A stretch of DNA of 64,000 nt from Dactylis glomerata (Eukaryota; Streptophyta; Magnoliopsida; Poales; Poaceae): the NCBI GenBank assembly GCA_007115705.1, contig QXEO01000734.1, positions 496,001 to 560,000 on the forward strand, read 5' to 3'. Below the pieces are notes generated by a model. That model was not told the origin of the DNA. It ran no database searches and saw nothing but the letters and a program-made list of their open reading frames with translations. Position numbers and translations under genes: made by a program. Positions 44,081-56,423 of this stretch are shown here, in pieces; the first letter of the stretch is position 1, and every line of letters begins with the position of its first letter.

Positions 44081-47000
44081 CTAGTGTTGGGGTTTCCTTC
44101 TGCACCGTAACCATGGAGTATCTTCTTTGTTTAAGAGGAGGGTTGGGTCAGTGTTCACTCTGAAGGGCGGAATTTCATCAAACTTGTTATAATCTTCTGA
44201 CATATCTGTCTTGTCCTCCACTCCCACGATGATTCTTTTCCCTGAGAGAACAATGTGTCGCTTTGGCTCATCGTGTGATGTATTCGTTTTCTTATCTTTT
44301 CTCTTTCTCGGTTTTGTAGACATGTCCTTCACATAGAAAACCTGAGCGACATCGTTGGCTAGGACGAATGGTTCGTCCATGTACGCAAGATTGTTGAGAT
44401 CCACTGTTGTCATGCCGTACTTTTGGTCTACAACTACCCCGCCTCCTGTCAGCTTGACCCATTTGCACCGAAACAAAGGGACCTTAAAAGACGGTCCATA
44501 GTCAAGTTCCCATATCTCTTCAATGTAACCATAATATGTGTCCTTTGTCCCATTGTCATGTAATGCATCAAAGCGGACACCACTGTTTTGATTGGTGCTC
44601 TTTTTATCTTGGGCGACCGTGTAAAATGTATTCCCATTTATCTCGTAACCCTGGAAAGTCAATATAGTTGAAGATGGTTTCTTGGCCAACATGGACAGCT
44701 CATATCCAACAGTGGCGTCATTTATGAGAAGTGTTTGCAACCAACCACCAAAAGTCGCCATGTGCAACTTTGTAATCCAGGAGTTTGACTGCCCAGGGTT
44801 TTCTGAGCGTACAATATTCTTGTGTCGCTCCATATACGGCTCCACCAACGTGGAATTTCGTAAAACTGTGTAGTGTGCTTCACTCAAAGAATGTCCATCC
44901 ATACAGTATGCTGATTTCATTCCTAGCGTGCCTTTTCCACTTAGTCTCCCCTCATGCCGCGATTGAGGAAGACCAATCGGGTTCAGGTCAGGAACAAAGT
45001 CAACACAAAACTCAATGACCTCCTCTGTTAGATAGCCCTTGGAGATGCTTCCTTCTGGCCTAGCACGGTTATGCACGTATTTCTTTAAGACTCCCATGAA
45101 CCTCTCAAAGGGGAACATATTGTGCAGAAATACTGGACCGAGAATGGTAATCTCTTCGACTAGGTGAACTAAGAGATGCGTCATAATATTGAAGAAGGAC
45201 GGTGGGAACACCAACTCGAAGCTGACAAGACATTGGGCCACATCATTCTGTAACCGTTGTAGATCTTCTGGATTGATTACCTTCTGCGAAATTGCATTGA
45301 GGAATGCTCATAGCTTCACAATCGGTACTCGAACATTTTCCGGTAGAATCCCCCTCAGTGCAACCGGAAGCAATTGCGTCATAAGCACGTGGCAGTCATG
45401 AGACTTTAGGTTTTGGAATTTTTTCTCGGCTATATTTATTATTCCCTTTATATTTGATGAGAATCCAGATGGGACCTTGATACTGCTCAGGCATTCAAAA
45501 AAGATTTCCTTCTCTTCTTTGGTAAGAGCGTAGCTCGCAGGACCCTTAGAATCCTCCGGATGCATGCCGTCTCTTCTTTTCATACGGTGCTGGTCCTCCC
45601 GTGCTTCTGGTGTATCTTTTGTCTTCCCATACAAGCCCAAGAATCCTAGTAGGTTCATGCAAACATTCTTCGTCACGTGCATCACGTCGATTGCAGAGCG
45701 GACCTCTAGGAATTTCCAATACTCAAGCTCCCAAAATATAGATTTCTTCTTCCACATGGGTGCATGTCCGCTAGCGTCATTCGGAACAGATAGACTGCCA
45801 GGACCCTTTCCAAAGATTACTTCTAAATCTTTGACCATATCAAATATATCATCACCAGTATGGCGTTTAGGCTTGCCCCGGACTTCTGCCTCGCCCTTGA
45901 AATGCTTGCCTTTTTTCTTCAATTGATGTTTGGGCGAAAGAAATCGACGATGCCCGAGATACACCACCTTCTTACTTTTATCCAAATATATACTATCGAT
46001 CTCACCTAAACAGTGAGTGCATGCATTGTATCCCTTGTTTGTCTGTCCTGAAAGGTTACTAAGAGCAGGCCAATCATTGATGGTCACGAACAGCAACGCT
46101 CGTAGATCAAATTCCTCTTGTTTGTACTCATCCCACACACGAACACCTTCAGTCTGCCACAGCTATAAAAGTTCATCAACTAATGGCCTTAGATACACAT
46201 CAATATCATTACCGGGTTGCTTCGGGCCTTGGATAAGCACTGGCATCATAATACACTTTCGCTTCATGCACAACCAAGGAGGAAGGTTATATATACATAG
46301 AGTCACGGGCCAGGTGCTATGACTGCAGCTCTGCTCCCCAAAAGGATTCATGCCATCTGTACTTAGACCAAACCTCAGGTTGCGTGCGTCTTCTGTAAAC
46401 TCCGGGAAATCTCTGTCGATTTTTCTCCACTGCGACCCATCAGCGGGGTGTCTCAACATCTGGTCACTCTTACGGTCTTCTTTGTGCCACCTCAACAACT
46501 TGGCATGCTCTTTGTTTCTGAACAAACGTTTCAACCGTGGTATTATAGGTGCATACCACATCACCTTGGCAGGAACCCTCTTCCTGGGGCGCTCGCCCTC
46601 AACATCACCAGGGTCATCTCGCCTGATCTTATACCGAAATGCACTACACACCGGGCATGCATTCAAATTCTCATACTCACCGCGGTAGAGAATACAGTCA
46701 TTAATGCATGCATGTATCTTCTGCACCTCCAATCCTAGAGGGCAGACAATCTTCTTTGCTTCATACGTACTGGCGGGCAATTCGTTATCCTTTGGAAGCA
46801 TCTTCTTCATAATTTTCAGCAACTTTTCAAATCCCTTGTCAGATAAACCACTCTCTGCTTTCCATTGCAGCAATTCCAGCGTGCTTCCTAGCTTTTTCTG
46901 GCCATCTTCGCAATTTGGGTACAAATCCTTTTTGTGATCATCTAACATGCGTTCCAACTTCTCCCTCTCCTTTTCACTTTCACAGTCAATCTGTGCATCA

Positions 47001-47383
47001 ACAATGACCTGACCAAGATCATCAGCGGGCATATCTGATGCCCGTTCTTCACCTTCTTCTTCTTCATTATCTTCCATTGCGGTATCGGTGGTTTCAGGGA
47101 ACTCAGGATAGTTGTCATCATTCTCTTCTTCATCGTTGTCTTCCATCATAACCCCTCTCTCCCCATGCTTGGTCCAACAATTATAGCCGGACATGAAACC
47201 GAACCGGAACAGGTGGATGTGAAGGGTCTTTGTGGAGGGGTAATCCTTCTCATTTCGACAACCACCGCATGGACAACACATAAAACCATTCCACTTGGTT
47301 GCCTCAGCCACCTTGAGAAAAGAATGCACGCCTTTAATGAAATCTCCAGACCGTCGATCGGCGTACATCCATGCTCGGCTCAT
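44081..47383 (-). pseudogene. CACTA 2 transposase (ORF1), near-complete frame with two in-frame stops
   Basis: On the minus strand from the ATG at 47383 (MSRAWMYADRRS), directly after an acceptor TGCAG, to TAG at 44081: 1100 codons in a single frame without frameshift. Interruptions are TAG at 46163-46165 and TGA at 45308-45310. Order: N-terminal transposase-associated domain (CPCGGCRNEK, HLFRFGF), acidic linker, tnp2 domain with a zinc-binding-like CPVCSAFRYKIR, GLSTDGMNPFG (first catalytic Asp candidate) and FVTINDWPALSN (second), then DUF4218-like (FPPSFFNIMTHLLVHLVEE) and DUF4216-like (VPLFRCKWVKL) regions. It would cut and paste the element by binding its ends. The first stop is consistent with CAG to TAG (C to T). 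This is far better preserved than ORF1 of CACTA 1. Confidence 0.9.
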
Positions 47384-48299
47384 CTGCATTATATAAGTAC
47401 ATATCAAACGCAAATCAAATATACAATTTCTATTTCTATCTCTAATTTTAGTTTGATAAGTAAGAATAAGTTAACAAAACTTTAGTCCCGGCTGGTGGGT
47501 ACTTCTATCGGTATTTCTATCTCTATTTCTATCGGTATTTCTATTTTTCTATCTCTATCTCTATTTCTATTTCTATGTTAGCTATGTCTACTTCTATTTT
47601 TATTTTTAATTCTAACATTTCTATTTCTTATAGCATTTCTATTTCTAATAAAATCTAACATAAATAAAATCTATATAGCATTTCTATTTTTACCTCTATC
47701 GGTATTTCTATCTCTATTTCTATCTCTATCTCTATTTCTATTTCTATGTTAGCTATGTCTACTTCTATTTTTATTTTTAATTCTAACATTTCTATTTCTA
47801 ATAGCATTTCTATTTCTAATAAAATCTAACATAAATAAAATCTATATAGCATTTCTATTTTTACCTCTATCGGTATTTCTATCTCTATTTCTATCGGTAT
47901 TTCTATTTTTCTATCTCTATCTCTATTTCTATTTCTATGTTAGCTAAGTCTACTTCTATTTTAATTTTTAATTCTAACATTTCTATTTCTAATAAAATCT
48001 AACATAAATAAAATCTATATAGCATTTCTAATAATCAAATAAACATCTAATAATTGCTCCCATAAAAAAATCACAAATCTCTCTACTTCTAGAGCAATAA
48101 ATGAGCTAAATTACCAATGAAAGACAAAAGCACAAAATTCCTCACCTTTTAGTCCACTTAGATTGAAGTGGGGATATCAATTTGTGACAAAAAATGGTGG
48201 TCAAAGAGGATGAACTCGAGTTGCATGAAGAACACTTGAGAGTGGAGAGGGGGAGTGGCTGGCTCCGGGAGGAAGAAGGAGCTGCTTTATACAGGGAAG
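47384..48299 (-). promoter_or_regulatory. Promoter, leader exon and leader intron of the CACTA 2 transposase
   Basis: On the minus strand a TATA box TATAAAG (48291-48285) is followed by a pyrimidine-rich leader. A donor AAAAG/GTGAGG (exon end 48146) and the acceptor TGCAG at 47384-47388 bound the leader intron. The intron is filled by CTATTT-type repeats (about 47480-48020) in three blocks spaced about 170-190 bp. Element B is inserted only 8 bp upstream of the TATA box. Confidence 0.6.
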
Positions 48300-48362
48300 T
48301 GATACGTCTCAAACGTATCTATAATTTTTGATGCTCCATGCTTTGTTTTACACCATTTGCCT

Positions 48363-51300
48363 TGTAACGGCCTAGAAAAATCCCCTTTATTAGATTTGTT
48401 TGTTATTTTATTTTTGTGCATCATCATGCATCCTTCACCTTGCATATGTTTTTGTCAAAACTAAAATCATTTGGTATAACATCTATTTTTATTTTGCTTG
48501 TAATGTTTTATGAAACAAACCCCTCCTCTTCTTCTCTTATTTTGAATTAAGACTAAACCAAAAATATTTGCAAAACGTTTGAAAATTATTTCGAAACAGA
48601 ATGTTTATTTCAAAAATGTTTGAAGCCTGTTTTGAAATCTTCCTAAGCCTTTCTCTATCTCCATCCTTTTTATTTGCTGAAATTCGGTTGCAAAAAGAAG
48701 AAGAGAAGTACTCAAAAAAAAGGGAAACAAGCAAAGAGGCCCAACCGAACCTTGGCAGCCCACCATCGACCTACCTTTCCCCAACCTCTGTACGGCAGGG
48801 AATCGAGCGACTCCATGTCGACAACCTGGGCGATGGGACGGCTCCCAGGACGCCTCCCGGAGTTATAAAGCCTTTGTGTCGCCCTAGCCCTGCAACCCTA
48901 GGCACTTCCCCTCTTGCTTCCTGCATCCGCCGCCGTTTCCCGTCTCTGCATCCTCATCTCCATCCAGGGCGCCCAACCTCCGCTTCCCAGCGCACCGTCC
49001 TCCTCGTTATGCCTGGAGCGCAGCCGCGGCTCTGCTTCTGCCTCGCGCGCGCGCCTGCGCCTCCACCCGACGACCACGCTCTCCGACCAGGCTCGCATGC
49101 GTTCTCGTCTGCAGCGTCGTGCGCGTGGTTCTCCGCGTTCCGTCCATGGCGCGGACGCTCTCCAAGCTGAGCGCCGCCTCTGCTTCGTACATGACGCACA
49201 GCTACGTACTGCTCCTCTTCGTCCTCGTCCGTCTCGGGCATCCGCACGCTCGCCCATCCCGTTCTGAACCTCGCCACAGCGCCCCTCCTTGCCAGCACGT
49301 CGCCGTCCGCAACGCCTAGGTCGTCTCTCTCAAACACGGCTACCGTCTCTGTTCACGTTCGTCTGCATCTGCGGCAGCAAAGCATCAACCTTTTTTTTTG
49401 TTTTGGTTCAGATCAAAGTGTGCCAGCTTCATCTCTTCAATGACCGGAGCTCCTGTGCACCAAGCTCGTCCCCGGCCTCAATGTGTCCAGTGCCAGCACG
49501 AGTGCCCGACGCCTGCATGCTCCAGTTGCAGTACACCATGTCCGTCCAGCGCGTACCTGGGGTTACCATCACGCAGGTCCGGCTCAAATATAGCAACGCC
49601 TGCATTTTGTCAACAACCGAAGTTAGCCCAGCTGGTCTGTTCCTACATCCTTCCGTGGTGAGATCTGGAGTTCGAATCATGATCCTGGCAGTAAAATCCA
49701 CTCTTTTATTCTTTTTCCACCTGCTGACATGTGGCCCCTCCTTGTCAGCAACCCTGGCAGCAGTCAACAATATATTCAGTCAGCTCCTCCCGGGTCCCGC
49801 GGTCAGCCTCTTCAGGTAGCTCCTGTGGGTGAGAAAAGTTCCTGGTTCTAATTCTGTTTTTCTAAAAATGGCAGAATTTGATTAAATCTTGGTAAATTCA
49901 TATCTTTTGAACCATGACTCGAAATAAAAAGTATTTTATATGAAAGTTTATCAAAAAAATGTGTAGAATCTAAATATGACATCCATTTTGCTGTTTGCAT
50001 CTCGCATCATGTAATGACGTGGTAGTTTGCATCTCCCCTAATAAGTAACATATGAAGTAATTGGGATTTACCAAGTATGGTTTCCCCACTTCATTTAATT
50101 TTGTGTAGCTCACATTTGCCTTCTCTTTGCCATGCTAATCAACATTTAAATTTCCGAGTAGTAAAACAACTTGAATCATATATGTGTGTGTCGGAATCCT
50201 ATTCCGCTTAATTTGAATAAGTTGCATTGCATCATAATTGCCATGTCATGCATGCTTGCATATGATCATGCCGATTCTTTTACCGTAGTAGTAAGTGTTG
50301 CATCCATTGTTTGTTGTAGCGATTTGCTTCTTCCCGGATAGGACGCTTCGTGATGTTGTGAGCAACGACAAGTTCTTCGGGTGTTCTTCGACAATCTTGT
50401 CAGGCAAGCTCTCCCGCCCCTTGTCAACCTATAGGGGTACTTATTACCTATTTGTGTTTATGCTTTCTGCTTTATGCTAGCCTTGTGTTCCGATGCTTGT
50501 TCGAGTCACGTAACCTATCCACATGTTTTCCCAAAGCAAAACTATATACTCGCCACCTCCCGCCTATTACCTTTTGCTTGTTGTTTGAGTTGGCCTTGCG
50601 AGTCATAGGCATGCTTAGGTTGTTTCGAGTTGTGTTATCTTATCGGGTTGTTGGGAAGTTCATCACATGCTCTACTTGATATATGAGATGGATATGGATT
50701 AGAGATAAGTTGGATACTAGATGCTGGAGATAAACATGATTTATTTATGTTACAACTACACTTGTTTAAGCAGAGGCATCGGTGAGTCATTTTGCCCGTT
50801 TTCCGATGGCTCACTTGTGTCCCCTAGGACCCCGAGTTCGCATGAACTGTTCTAAGCTGAGCGCACTAACCACTCGTGGAGATGCCATGGGATCTCCCTT
50901 AACTTACTACTTTTTCTCGAGTTAGTTTACCGGGGGCCACAACACCGTATTTATATTTGGATTTGGATTTGGGTGGAGTCACCTTTGATGGTGGCGGAGT
51001 CTCTAAGCCCCCCTCGACAGGGTGTGGTTGTGTCGCCTCGAAAGGTGGCAGGTTTATTTGACTGCGGGACGTTTTTATGCGAAGCTGGTTGATGCCTCTC
51101 GATAGAGTCTTCCTCCAGACTGAGCCGCCGACGCAAACTTCTGAGTCCGTCTCCGAAGCTCGGCCGACTTCGTTGCGGGTAGCTTAGTAGGGTGGCCCCC
51201 CTAAACTCTCTTGTAGAATTAGCAACGGTCTCGTCGTGATATCCATCCCTTGTCTAGGTTGGATTGATCGAGCGTGTATGGGTACATTGGTGCACCCCTG

Positions 51301-54300
51301 CAGGGTAAATCTTTTCGAAAAGCCGTGTCCGCGGTTATGGATGACTTGGAGCCGTTCTACTCGATCATAGAACAACTTGCACCTAATTGATGATTAAATA
51401 TGGCGTAGTAAATAGTTCTACCACAATATTAAATTGCTATAAAATTGGCAACCGTGTGAGTGCCTTTGATATTGCTTCTTCGTGTGGTTGCGATGAGGTG
51501 ATCCATTGGCTGGGTTATGTTTGCTTAGTATTCTAGTTGGTTCCTTTATGCGCTCTCTTATCTTATTCTGATTAGACGAAAGTTGTAGAGTGTCTCTATA
51601 GGTTCTTTAGTGCTTGCTCGCTGCCGCTTAACCCCACCATACAGCTGACGTTCTTTTGAGTCTCTCAAGTTGTCTGCGTACCTCACGTACAAAGGCCGCT
51701 TGTTGACTACGCTTTATACGTCTTGAAGTCTTGCTAAGTACTTTTGTACTTATTGCTGCTCGTCTTGGATTTCTCGCCGGAGCAGGTTTGAAGACAGGTA
51801 CATGGAAGTGACGACATTAGCAAGGTTACCCTTCCGGCTTGGCCTGGGCAGGGTTATGGACGCCACCATTATCTTCAGGCCTCTTAGGCCCATTTGTATT
51901 CTTGTCCGTACTCGGATATATTTGCTTTATGTATGATTTGGATCTTTGTATGTATATTTGGATTCTTGACTCGTGGAGTCTTTGTGTTTATATATTCTTT
52001 TGTGGGTTCCATCGTGAACTTGTGTAACTGTTGCTACCTTGATTCCACCCGCCTAATGTGTATGTTGTGACGTGCACATTTCGCTTGGTGGGCGTTTCCA
52101 AAGCGACATCGTGCGAATTATGGCGTGATTGCTATAATTCGCAAGGTGCCGATTTTGAGGCGTCACAAGTTGGTATCAGAGCCAAGGTTTTGTCGATACC
52201 CGCGGGTCCGTTCTGCCTGTAGGATAACCTTGCCAATGGTCATTGTTGAGTCTAGTGTCAAAACTATTTTTGCTAAAAATGCCTTGGATAGCTCTAAGTA
52301 GGTCTGCATTTTACTCCTTACCTATGTGCTTCTCCCCTCTTACCTTTGCGAGTTTTGAGTCCTCTCTCTTACCTTCTTCAAGTTTTAGGATCCTACGTGG
52401 GTGGACGATCTCTTGCCTTTAACCTAATAGGTCCGTTCTTTGGAATTTCATCATCGTCAACATGAGCAAGAGTCCTTTGTTGGTGGTGTCGAGAAGAAAC
52501 CACTTGTTGGTGGTGTCGACAAGTTCAAGACGGTGCATGAAGATCCGATAGTCTAACCAACACTCCCCCCTACACGAGCGTGGATCTCGGGGCGAGATCC
52601 CTTGTTGGTGGTGTCGATTGTAACGGCCCAGAAAAATCCCCTTTATTAGATTTGTTTGTTATTTTATTTTTGTGCATCATCATGCATCCTTCACCTTGCA
52701 TATGTTTTTGTCAAAACTAAAATCATTTGGTATAACATCTATTTTTATTTTGCTTGTAATGTTTTATGAAACAAACCCCTCCTCTTCTTCTCTTATTTTG
52801 AATTAAGACTAAACCAAAAATATTTGCAAAACGTTTGAAAATTATTTCGAAACAGAATGTTTATTTCAAAAATGTTTGAAGCCTGTTTTGAAATCTTCCT
52901 AAGCCTTTCTCTATCTCCATCCTTTTTATTTGCTGAAATTCGGTTGCAAAAAGAAGAAGAGAAGTACTCAAAAAAAAGGGAAACAAGCAAAGAGGCCCAA
53001 CCGAACCTTGGCAGCCCACCATCGACCTACCTTTCCCCAACCTCTGTACGGCAGGGAATCGAGCGACTCCACGTCGACAACCTGGGCGATGGGACGGCTC
53101 CCAGGACGTCTCCCGGAGTTATAAAGCCTTTGTGTCGCCCTAGCCCTGCAACCCTAGGCACTTCCCCTCTTGCTTCCTGCATCCGCCGCCGTTTCCCGTC
53201 TCTGCATCCTCATCTCCATCCAGGGCGCCCAACCTCCGCTTCCCAGCGCACCGTCCTCCTCGTTATGCCTGGAGCGCAGCCGCGGCTCTGCTTCTGCCTC
53301 GCGCGCGCGCCTGCGCCTCCACCCGACGACCACGCTCTCCGACCAGGCTCGCATGCGTTCTCGTCTGCAGCGTCGTGCGCGTGGTTCTCCGCGTTCCGTC
53401 CATGGCGCGGACGCTCTCCAAGCTGAGCGCCGCCTCTGCTTCGTACATGACGCACGGCTACGTACTGCTCCTCTTCGTCCTCGTCCGTCTCGGGCATCCG
53501 CACGCTCGCCCATCCCGTTCTGAACCTCGCCACAGCGCCCCTCCTTGCCAGCACGTCGCCGTCCGCAACGCCTAGGTCGTCTCTCTCAAACACGGCTACC
53601 GTCTCTGTTCACGTTCGTCTGCATCTGCGGCAGCAAAGCATCAACCTTTTTTTTTGTTTTGGTTCAGATCAAAGTGTGCCAGCTTCATCTCTTCAATGAC
53701 CGGAGCTCCTGTGCACCAAGCTCGTCCCCGGCCTCAATGTGTCCAGTGCCAGCACGAGTGCCCGACGCCTGCATGCTCCAGTTGCAGTACACCATGTCCG
53801 TCCAGCGCGTACCTGGGGTTACCATCACGCAGGTCCGGCTCAAATATAGCAACGCCTGCATTTTGTCAACAACCAAAGTTAGCCCAGCTGGTCTGTTCCT
53901 ACATCCTTCCGTGGTGAGATCTGGAGTTCGAATCATGATCCTGGCAGTAAAATCCACTCTTTTATTCTTTTTCCACCTGCTGACATGTGGCCCCTCCTTG
54001 TCAGCAACCCTGGCAGCAGTCAACAATATATTCAGTCAGCTCCTCCCGGGTCCCGCGGTCAGCCTCTTCAGGTAGCTCCTGTGGGTGAGAAAAGTTCCTG
54101 GTTCTAATTCTGTTTTTCTAAAAATGGCAGAATTTGATTAAATCTTGGTAAATTCATATCTTTTGAACCATGACTCGAAATAAAAAGTATTTTATATGAA
54201 AGTTTATCAAAAAAATGTGTAGAATCTAAATATGACATCCATTTTGCTGTTTGCATCTCGCATCATGTAATGACGTGGTAGTTTGCATCTCCCCTAATAA

Positions 54301-56423
54301 GTAACATATGAAGTAATTGGGATTTACCAAGTATGGTTTCCCCACTTCATTTAATTTTGTGTAGCTCACATTTGCCTTCTCTTTGCCATGCTAATCAACA
54401 TTTAAATTGCCGAGTAGTAAAACAACTTGAATCATATATGTGTGTGTCGGAATCCTATTCCGCTTAATTTGAATAAGTTGCATTGCATCATAATTGCCAT
54501 GTCATGCATGCTTGCATATGATCATGCCGATTCTTTTACCGTAGTAGTAAGTGTTGCATCCGTTGTTTGTTGTAGCGATTTGCTTCTTCCCGGATAGGAC
54601 GCTTCGTGATGTTGTGAGCAACGACAAGTTCTTCGGGTGTTCTTCGACAATCTTGTCAGGCAAGCTCTCCCGCCCCTTGTCAACCTATAGGGGTACTTAT
54701 TACCTATTTGTGTTTATGCTTTCTGCTTTATGCTAGCCTTGTGTTCCGATGCTTGTTCGAGTCACGTAACCTATCCACATGTTTTCCCAAAGCAAAACTA
54801 TATACTCGCCACCTCCTGCCTATTACCTTTTGCTTGTTGTTTGAGTTGGCCTTGCGAGTCATAGGCATGCTTAGGTTGTTTCGAGTTGTGTTATCTTATC
54901 GGGTTGTTGGGAAGTTCATCACATGCTCTACTTGATATATGAGATGGATATGGATTAGAGATAAGTTGGATACTAGATGCTGGAGATAAACATGATTTAT
55001 TTATGTTACAACTACACTTGTTTAAGCAGAGGCATCGGTGAGTCATTTTGCCCGTTTTCCGACAGCTCACTTGTGTCCCCTAGGACCCCGAGTTCGCATG
55101 AACTGTTCTAAGCTGAGCGCACTAACCACTCGTGGAGATGCCATAGGATCTCCCTTGACTTACTACTTTTTCTCGAGTTAGTTTACCGGGGGCCACAACA
55201 CCGTATTTATATTTGGATTTGGATTTGGGTGGAGTCACCTTTGATGGTGGCGGAGTCTCTAAGCCCCCCTCGACAGGGTGTGGTTGTGTCGCCTCGAAAG
55301 GTGGCAGGTTTATTTGACTGCGGGACGTTTTTATGCGAAGCTGGTTGATGCCTCTCGATAGAGTCTTCCTCCAGACTGAGCCGCCGACGCAAACTTCTGA
55401 GTCCGTCTCCGAAGCTCGGCCGACTTCATTGCGGGTAGCTTAGTAGGGTGGCCCCCCTAAACTCTCTTGTAGAATTAGCAACGGTCTCGTCGTGATATCC
55501 ATCCCTTGTCTAGGTTGGATTGATCGAGCGTGTATGGGTACATTGGTGCACCCCTGCAGGGTAAATCTTTTCGAAAAGCCGTGTCCGCGGTTATGGATGA
55601 CTTGGAGCCGTTCTACTCGATCATAGAACAACTTGCACCTAATTGATGATTAAATATGGCGTAGTAAATAGTTCTACCACAATATTAAATTGCTATAAAA
55701 TTGGCAACCGTGTGAGTGCCTTTGATATTGCTTCTTCGTGTGGTTGCGATGAGGTGATCCATTGGCTGGGTTATGTTTGCTTAGTATTCTAGTTGGTTCC
55801 TTTATGCGCTCTCTTATCTTATTCTGATTAGACGAAAGTTGTAGAGTGTCTCTATAGGTTCTTTAGTGCTTGCTCGCTGCCGCTTAACCCCACCATACAG
55901 CTGACGTTCTTTTGAGTCTCTCAAGTTGTCTGCGTACCTCACGTACAAAGGCTGCTTGTTGACTACGCTTTATACGTCTTGAAGTCTTGCTAAGTACTTT
56001 TGTACTTATTGCTGCTCGTCTCGGATTTCTCGCCGGAGCAGGTTTGAAGACAGGTACATGGAAGTGACGACGTTAGCAAGGTTACCCTTCCGGCTTGGCC
56101 TGGGCAGGGTTATGGACGCCACCATTATCTTCAGGCCTCTTAGGCCCATTTGTATTCTTGTCCGTACTCGGATATATTTGCTTTATGTATGATTTGGATC
56201 TTTGTATGTATATTTGGATTCTTGACTCGTGGAGTCTTTGTGTTTATATATTCTTTTGTGGGTTCCATCGTGAACTTGTGTAACTGTTGCTACCTTGATT
56301 CCACCCGCCTAATGTGTATGTTGTGACGTGCACATTTCGCTTGGTGGGCGTTTCCAAAGCGACATCGTGCGAATTATGGCTTGATTGCTATAATTCGCAA
56401 GGTGCCGATTTTGAGGCGTCACA
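48363..56423 (+). mobile_element. LARD-like non-autonomous LTR element: two 3805 bp LTRs, 451 bp interior, TSD TGCCT
   Basis: LTR1 48363-52167 and LTR2 52619-56423 are both 3805 bp (TGTAACGGCC..GGCGTCACA), with about 18 differences by eye (near 0.5%). TGCCT duplications lie at 48358-48362 and 56424-56428. The interior begins with TGGTATCAGAGCC (52171), an initiator tRNA-Met type primer binding site, and has no gag or pol. The LTRs contain GC-rich segments whose open frames are the same in both copies because the LTRs are duplicates. It is inserted 63 bp into the 5' LTR of element B. Confidence 0.92.
52168..52618 (+). other. 451 bp interior of the LARD-like element
   Basis: Primer binding site at 52171, then about 270 bp with no signal. 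The word TTGTTGGTGGTGTCGA occurs at 52477, 52504 and 52602. Around the first two, one frame reads FVGGVEKKPLVGGVDKF and ends at TAA, a possible remnant of a lost ORF. The inverted repeat GATCTCGGGGCGAGATC precedes the third copy, which occupies the place where the polypurine tract should be. Confidence 0.8.

Noticed and set aside
44449..47485. Plus-strand frames of 60-120 residues across the transposase region
   Set aside because: They are antisense shadows of the minus-strand transposase frame.
48601..54075. Several 110-190 residue frames duplicated 4256 bp apart
   Set aside because: The spacing is the distance between the two LARD LTRs. The frames lie in GC-rich LTR sequence, on both strands, with no domain.
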